Assembly: GCA_034440635.1 (NCBI GenBank)
Contig: JAOTON010001368.1
Location: forward strand, 124,001 to 188,000
Length of the DNA stretch: 64,000 bases
Reading direction: 5' to 3'
DNA from: Lepas anatifera
Lineage: Eukaryota > Arthropoda > Thecostraca > Lepadidae
This document shows positions 57,599 to 64,000 of the stretch, one piece after another; positions within the stretch are counted from its first letter, which is position 1, and every line of letters begins with the position of its first letter. The position numbers and the translations under genes were made by a program. Under the pieces are notes generated by a model. The model was not told the origin of the DNA and made no database searches. It was given only the letters and a program-made list of their open reading frames with translations.

Positions 57599-58618
57599 GG
57601 CGAACAAAATTACCGGTCACAAAACAATCTGTTATTGCAATGCTTTCTGGAAAAAAACGTCATTTGTAGTCACTAGTTTTTTTGAGTCTGAGAAACAGTT
57701 GAATTAAGAATCGCACATGAATAATCCCAAGAAAAGGCAAGGAAAGGGAAAGACTTGTAACAACAGCAAAGCAGCATTGTATATGAACGCCGGGCTGACA
57801 CAATGCAGCTTAGATGCTTGCTGACATAACAACGTTTTTTTCTAGGAAAACCTGCGTTGTGCGAGGTCCTCAGTAGAAAAAATAGCAGGGGAAGCGTGTG
57901 GACATATTCTCTCTCCACTTCACCCCTTTTCTCTCCAGCCCACGCATTCCCTATGCGATTGCTGGTTTGGAATTATTTCTACATGCCCTGGGGCCGGCTG
58001 CATACGCTGGTATGGGCACGGTTCGGACACACGCAATCACAGCTATTCTTATCAACGCATCTTTCTAAACATTGGGTTCCAATTTCTCAGACTAGGAATA
58101 CGACAAAGAGCAGGCACACATTCGATATCAGCTTCTACCCGCTGAGCTGACTTTAGCTGTTGGCTCAACCTCATCGGACCAAAAACTTGGACCTGACAAC
58201 TGATCTAAAATATGACAAATGGAGGCCAGGCTGCCGTAGGTGTAGAACAGCGGCCCGTCGGCGCCGACGCGAGTGTATGACAGTTGGCGATAAATCGGTC
58301 CAGTAAGACATACGACCACTCAGAGGGAGCTGCGCGTGGGAAATCGCCGGTGCATCGGAACCCGGCCTATATTTACTGCCGAAATGAATCATACTTGAAT
58401 CGGCTATCAGCTGGACTAAATCCCCTAAGATTGAGAAAAAGTTTAACCCAAGCTCTTGCCTTGGTATCAAGAAGGCGTACCCTTTATACGTCGGCCTTCC
58501 CAACCGGGTGGAAGCCAGCTGAAGATGATCATAACTGGATGACACTGTCAACAATGTCAATGGGCAAGTACCACATTTGCTGGAAAATTATGAGCTTAAG
58601 TTCGATTCCTCACACACA
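57599..58618. other. Unassigned stretch
   Basis: Overlapping frames on both strands at 58128-58643 (up to 129 codons). No domain recognised and no splice context examined with confidence. Confidence 0.3.
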
Positions 58619-58626
58619 CATATTGT

Positions 58627-58887
58627 CATGGGCGGATCTATAATTTTCAGTCTGGGGGCATGGGAGGGAGAGGGGGGGGCTTCAGGACCAGGGGTGTCAC
58701 TTTTGGGTGGCGAAACCTATTAGATGGGCGCAAAATCCTATCACAACGGCGCCGAAACTCGCATCTGGAGGGTGAGGGGTGGAAATCGACATCTCAGGGA
58801 AGGCGCTGTGACCATTTAGAGGGGGAGCGCCAATATTCGTCTGGAGGGGGAGTAAGTGCCCCCACTTGCTCCCCTGTTCAGCCTATG
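58627..58887. mobile_element. hAT-like MITE (HE family), perfect 8-bp duplication
   Basis: Left CATGGGCGGATCTA, right TGTTCAGCCTATG. CATATTGT flanks both sides exactly (58619-58626 and 58888-58895). 261 bp. The body is HE in reverse: ACCTATTAGATGGGCGC, GGCGCTGTGACCATTTAG. No transposase. Confidence 0.9.
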
Positions 58888-58895
58888 CATATTGT

Positions 58896-59161
58896 GACTC
58901 TCAGGTTTACATTTTGTGGTCAGGGTGTGAGATGAGTGCATTTAACAGTCTACCCAGAGCATATAAACTGAGAGGGCAGTCGCGTGATAGGCTCAATGTC
59001 CTACTTTTTACCACACGAATCTGCGACCTCAGTCAAATTTACATACAATCTCATTTTACATGGGAAGTCTAAAACATATACCACTTTTGAGCTCTTAAAC
59101 CCCCCGATAAATTGCCAGTGATTTCTCTGGAGCCAAATATCTTCTAGAGGGCTATCAAACA
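58896..59161. other. Unassigned stretch
   Basis: Short interval. Nothing recognised. Confidence 0.3.
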
Positions 59162-59222
59162 GATATATATATATATATATATATATATATCGTTTGCAGA
59201 TATTTCATATCGTTTGCAGATA
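59162..59222. repeat. (AT)n and short direct repeat
   Basis: An AT run to 59190, then TATCGTTTGCAGATAT twice (59189-59204 and 59208-59223). Confidence 0.9.
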
Positions 59223-59971
<749 letters not shown>

Positions 59972-60015
59972 AAAAGACTTAAGACTTGTTTTTTATTTAC
60001 TTTATATTTATCTAC

Positions 60016-60018
<3 letters not shown>

Positions 60019-60068
<50 letters not shown>
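60019..60068. repeat. (AT)n microsatellite
   Basis: Pure AT run of about 50 bp. Confidence 0.97.
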
Positions 60069-60073
<5 letters not shown>

Positions 60074-60280
60074 CATATCATGCGTGTACACAGCGGAACG
60101 TCTACACGCATGAAACATATGGCATATCCGAGGGCCTTCAACCATGAAAACTTTTGATGTTTCACTTTAAGATTTACACGTACAACCGCAAATTTGAACC
60201 CGACACAATACCGAGTTACGTATAGTCTTCCACAATAATTGTAACCGTGGTTAACACCGCCCTTAAACTTTTCGATCGTG

Positions 60281-60927
60281 TCAGCACAAACACGATCCAG
60301 CCATGGTCTGTAAATAATTCGGGCAGGGTGTTATTAAAAGGCGGTGAGAGCCGTGGAATTGTTTCGCCTCCCGGACACTATCATAAATAATGGTAAATGG
60401 AGGTTGTTCTGTGGAGCAGCCGCTTCCCTCAGCCTCTACCTCTCCAAGCTGTTCCATGCGAGGCGTGGCTCCCAAACTGTCGCAGTTCAACGCTTCTTTT
60501 GAAGTTGCATACTTGACTGTCCTCGAAAAAAACATGTAAGTAGTTGAGCCCACACTTTTTGAATGTTTCCATTTTTTGGACATCCGGAAATGGATAATGT
60601 TCAGGTTAAATGCATTCATTACCACACAATATGTTTTCAGACTCTTGCGGCAAGAAGAAAAAGGAAACTTATATGATATGCATTGAGGTTGGAAGACTTC
60701 CCTCGCTTTGCTGCCAAAAAAGTGGAAGCTGAGTTCAGTGAAAAACAACAGCTATTCATAATGTAGCCCAATCTCACAGCTTGCTCTAAAAATGTCAATC
60801 CTGGTACCGTGCATGTTGACTCCCCCGGCAGGCCAATACCACCGCTCGTGTCAACATAGCTAATGTCCCCAATAAAGTGATGATTTTGCTCCAGCATAAT
60901 TCTCTTGGCGATCACGTGTGCGTACAT
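60281..60927 (-). other. Weak coding candidate, minus strand
   Basis: Two long overlapping minus frames (60281-60748, 155 codons; 60637-60927, 96 codons). The second contains HHFIGDISYVDTSGGIGLPG, which reads like real protein, but no domain is recognised. Splice sites and a start could not be assigned. Could be an exon of an unknown gene or a transposon relic. Confidence 0.25.
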
Positions 60928-60954
60928 GTTCGAGTTTACATCTCATTCGGTTTT

Positions 60955-61260
60955 CCGTTGAATGTATACATGAGCGGGTGGCAGGGCCGCGTGGGCGGCT
61001 GGCTGTTTCCCAGGCGGCGCGGCTGGGCGGCGCCCGGCTGTCCGCGGCACTCACGGCACGAGAGCGGCCGGAACGGAGCGACATCCCCCAGCCGCCGCAG
61101 CGGCCGGCCAGGAGCCGCCGACAGCCGCCGCCCCCTTCGCCACCCCCTATAATACACTCAGAAACCTTTTTGAGAAACATTCCCTTGCCCTATATAGGGC
61201 AAGGGAGATGGTGTGGAGCAGCCCGGCGAGCAGCACGGCGAGCAGCGGCAGGGACATGAC
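60955..61260. other. CpG-rich island
   Basis: Very GC/CpG-rich, open in four frames at once. It contains a 26-bp perfect palindrome at 61181-61206 centred on CTATATAG. No domain recognised. A promoter-type island is possible. Confidence 0.4.
61181..61206. repeat. 26-bp perfect palindrome
   Basis: TCCCTTGCCCTAT followed immediately by its exact reverse complement. Confidence 0.95.
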
Positions 61261-61308
61261 GCCAGTGAAAATAGGCACTACCGGCAAAAACAATGTGAGC
61301 ATCCTTAA

Positions 61309-61697
61309 CCCATTAACGCCCAGCGGGTCATTTTTGTCCTCTGACTTTGACAGGCTGCAGAATTGGTACCAGTGAAGTGATCTTCATGTTTATGATATGG
61401 ATGTGTGTTTCAGAGCGTGGACAAGCTGGAAAATGCATTTGAAAATTCTAGGTTTTTATGGGACGATTTTGGTGGAACTTATTTTGGCGAGGTTTTGGTC
61501 AGCGTGAGATAGCTCTGCAAATTTTGTTTCTCGCAATAACATATGGAAAGCTGAAAAGGGTTTGCATGATTGCCATTAAGCCAAGACCACTAGGAGTCAG
61601 ATGGTGAAAAAGGAGTAAGATTTTCTTGAACGGCTTTGCCATGAGACATCGTCAAATATGAAGCGGACAAAAATGACCCGCTGGGCGTTGCGGACAT
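61309..61697 (+). mobile_element. TT-G element, piggyBac-like
   Basis: TTAA at 61305-61308, then CCCATTAACGCCCAGCGGGT and CATTTTTGTCC. The inverse GGACAAAAATGACCCGCTGG followed by GCG lies at 61665-61687. The inner 23-bp arms are perfect complements; the outermost right bases are worn, so the right TTAA is lost. CCC-starting ends next to TTAA are the piggyBac pattern. No transposase. Confidence 0.75.
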
Positions 61698-63390
61698 TTG
61701 CGGGCCGCTGAAAATGAGGAAAAGGATGTGTCCTGTCCTCCCGTCTGGTGCGTTAGGTGCACAATGTTACCTAGAGGGAAGGGAGGCATTGTGGGTCCTG
61801 CGAATGCAGGGTTGCCAGTTTAGATATTTTTCATCAAATCTGAAGATTTTTAGTGCAATGTCGATACGTTTGGAAACTTTGAAGTTCATGAAATGCTTCC
61901 TACCGTTTTCGGGGTCTGTCTTATTTTGGGAATGATTATCACATAGTTTTAACGGAAACATGCAAGATGGTTCCAGTATTTTGCAAAGGCGTTATTAAAT
62001 ATAATTTTCAGGGGTTTTGAAAACTTATCGAAATTTTAGCACTGACTAAAAGCTAGCAGAGTCTTGCCCCCTTGATTGATTGTGTGTAGTGGATAGAAAG
62101 AATAGGGAACAGTAGCGGATTGAGGACTTCATTGGGTGGGTGGTGGGGGGGGTTAGGGGTCTCGAGCCTCCCCACCATGGCCTCGGAACAGCCCTCAGTA
62201 ATGCATTTAGGTACTATAGGCACACTGACATTTCGGTAGGGGGGGCTTGAGCCTTCCTAGCCCCTTGTGTCCACTAATGATTGAAAGCCAATGACCAGCT
62301 GACAAAAATGAGTTGGAAATTATCGCGGCCGCCGCGCTGGTTTGTTTCGACGACATGGTGCAGTGTCAAACGTCTGGAGCAGTATAAAACGGGTGAAAGC
62401 TTGGGAAGTTCTAGAACTGCTGTCTAAAACGCAACTAGCACTATTTTTGCTTGGTTCTAGTCAAGTGCAACTACCATGAGTGAACATCCCGGGGGTTAGG
62501 AGGTCGGGTCAAGACCTGCCTGTATTTTTTGTCTCCCACAGACTTTGTCTAGGGCTTGGATTGCAGTGCCAGCGTTAAACCATCCAGAACTCCTCCTGGA
62601 TCGAGAAGAAATCTCCAGCCATGGAGACATAAAAATATCGAAAGCATAGTTGTTAGCAATGCCACAGATCAAATGTTTTGCAGGAAAAGAAGCAAAATAA
62701 GTTGTTTTAAGTGCGCAAGATTGCGGATCGGATCAAGTGCATATCATAATCATACCATCACAAAATATATTAGTCATGAGGATGAGAAAGATGATGAGCT
62801 GACCAGCGTTACAATGACCAGTGGCGTGCCTGGAAATGTGGAGGTTCACATTTATGCAACTATGAAGCGCACTATTTGTTCCAAAGAAAAGTTGGAAAGA
62901 TGGAAATGGACCCGTTTGGAGATTTGGAGATTAATCAAGCTAATGTGCACCGCGTGGGGAGCTAACGGATTGAGTTTTCAAAACTTTTCATCTGTATGCT
63001 GAATATTACGATTTCTCGTTGAAAGCTCAGTCAGCATCAGTCACAAAGTCTGGGAGGCGTAGAAGGAAGGGGGTAGAGACAAAAGAAACAGTTTCCCAAA
63101 ACCTTTGATATTCACAAATATTCTTCAAATACTGTGATGTTCACAATTTTAGTCTATCCCCGCAAATCATCAGTCTAGGTTAACCACGTTTGTATACTAT
63201 TTGCAAATATGCTGTTAGTGTTGTCTTTAATTAAACCTTAAGAGCATAGAACTGTCTAAACATTTTACTATGACCTATATGCAAGAGGAAATAAAAACAC
63301 TTCACAGAACTGCAGTAAAAGCGATGCGCATTGGGTCGCTGAGTGCGGTGACAGCGCCGCCCGGGGCCGGCCGCGCAGTGCCAGCCGATG
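61698..63390. other. Unassigned stretch
   Basis: A plus frame of 148 codons at 62556-63002 has no recognised domain. 62112-62275 contains G-rich text reminiscent of the HE-type MITEs, but ends and duplications are not convincing. Confidence 0.3.
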
Positions 63391-63552
63391 TCCCAAACGC
63401 CCAGCGGGTCATTTTTGTCCGGTGTCATATCTCAGAATCTAAAAGTGGTATCGATTTAAAACTTTAGGAACATCTTATTGGGCATATTCTAAGCATAGGA
63501 AAACATTTGTTTCGTCAATTTGAAAGCTGGAACTAGGGCGGGCGTTAATGGG
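63391..63552 (+). mobile_element. TT-G element, short copy
   Basis: Right end GGGCGTTAATGGG followed by TTAA (63553-63556). The left end has CCCAAACGCCCAGCGGGTCA (63391-63410) with its TTAA lost. ~160 bp. The left arm is the same inner repeat as the copy at 61309. Confidence 0.7.
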
Positions 63553-63556
63553 TTAA

Positions 63557-64000
63557 TGTTTTTTTTAAGAAACTCATGATTATTGAGATACGTAAGGAAC
63601 GAAGTAAAACACGTCTGAGGTTAGAAAATGAAAGGCTCGTTGTCTTATCTGGTGAAGGATACTCTTCGTGAAGGAAAGATTGCGACATGGCTTTGTGTAC
63701 GTCCCACGGCAAATAGTGCCGTGAACTTCTAATCGTTCTGTTCCATATTTCTGTGACACGGCGCATAATCTTTCAGAAAGGTAGATACAGTGAGATGACT
63801 CATCTATGGCTATGTTTACAAGTAGCAATGCATCTCTGTATCAGAGCTTCCGAGTGGAAGATTAAATATGTACAACCTACGCAAAACATCGGAACTAAAA
63901 GCCCCAAGAAGACATTCGTATTAGAAATCAGATTAAAAACACCTCAATGATCAGCAAGTGGGGTAATATAAGCGGAGACAGGCAAAGGAGTCCTCCAATA
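63557..64000. other. Unassigned stretch
   Basis: No gene or repeat recognised up to the window edge. Confidence 0.3.

Noticed and set aside
62112..62275. Another hAT-like MITE
   Set aside because: G-rich text and loosely complementary ends, but no convincing inverted repeat or 8-bp duplication could be matched.
62556..63002. 148-codon plus ORF as a gene
   Set aside because: No recognised domain and no splice or promoter context; the length is within what chance allows in 64 kb.

Overview
The window looks like intergenic or intronic DNA from an animal nuclear genome. Supporting signs are long (TA)n and (GA)n microsatellites, tRNA-derived SINEs, a LINE and a Penelope-like retroelement, many short non-autonomous DNA transposons, and no dense ORFs, operons or ribosome-binding sites. 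No confident host protein-coding gene, rRNA or functional tRNA was found. Nearly all open frames are short (<160 codons) and many lie inside repeats. An invertebrate host is plausible from the repeat mix, but the sequence does not prove it.

The dominant content is a set of related ~0.75-1.2 kb elements flanked by TTAA, here called TT-A, TT-B, TT-C, TT-D and TT-F. They have short terminal inverted repeats, G/C-rich subterminal palindromes, and interiors packed with AGGTCA/TGACCT half-sites in direct, inverted and everted arrangements. None carries a recognisable transposase, so they are probably non-autonomous elements moved by a TTAA-specific (piggyBac-like or Kolobok-like) enzyme encoded elsewhere. 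Two further TTAA families are present: a Kolobok-like one starting AGGGAATGTGGCACC (TT-K) and a piggyBac-like one starting CCCATTAACGCCC (TT-G).

Layout. 1-1714: a SINE inside a TT-A inside a TT-K. 2558-4540: TT-C and TT-D sharing one TTAA. 6.4-7.6 kb: a 169-bp duplication and a worn TT-C. 9.7-10.6 kb: TT-C. 13.25-14.25 kb: a long palindrome split by a TT-B. 15.6-16.3 kb: an 18-bp minisatellite and a reverse SINE. 19.3-20.3 kb: TT-B. 21.1-25.8 kb: a pile-up of TT-A and TT-C copies holding a LINE 3' end. 26.8-27.3 kb: duplicated tRNA-like units with (TA)n. 28.8-30.1 kb: TT-K cut by a TT-B/TT-D chimera. 33.8-34.3 kb: a poly-A tract and a hAT-like MITE. 36.8-37.6 kb: intact TT-A. 38.1-39.9 kb: a TA-flanked element with nested hAT-like MITEs. 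40.0-43.9 kb: two TT-B, a hAT-like MITE and a TT-K. 45.1-46.1 kb: nested hAT-like MITEs. 46.3-51.1 kb: a 4.8 kb hAT-like unit bounded by a perfect 8-bp duplication, with younger repeats inside. 52.1-57.6 kb: TT-K, TT-C, TT-F, TT-D and TT-C. 58.6-59.8 kb: a hAT-like MITE and a Penelope-like GIY-YIG endonuclease fragment. 61.3-63.6 kb: TT-G copies.

The window is best read as a stratified record of transposition. Several nestings can be resolved by comparing interrupted with intact copies, and these comparisons confirm the TTAA and 8-bp target duplications directly. The stretches between repeats are unassigned; a few CpG-rich islands and weak ORFs are the only candidates for host sequence.
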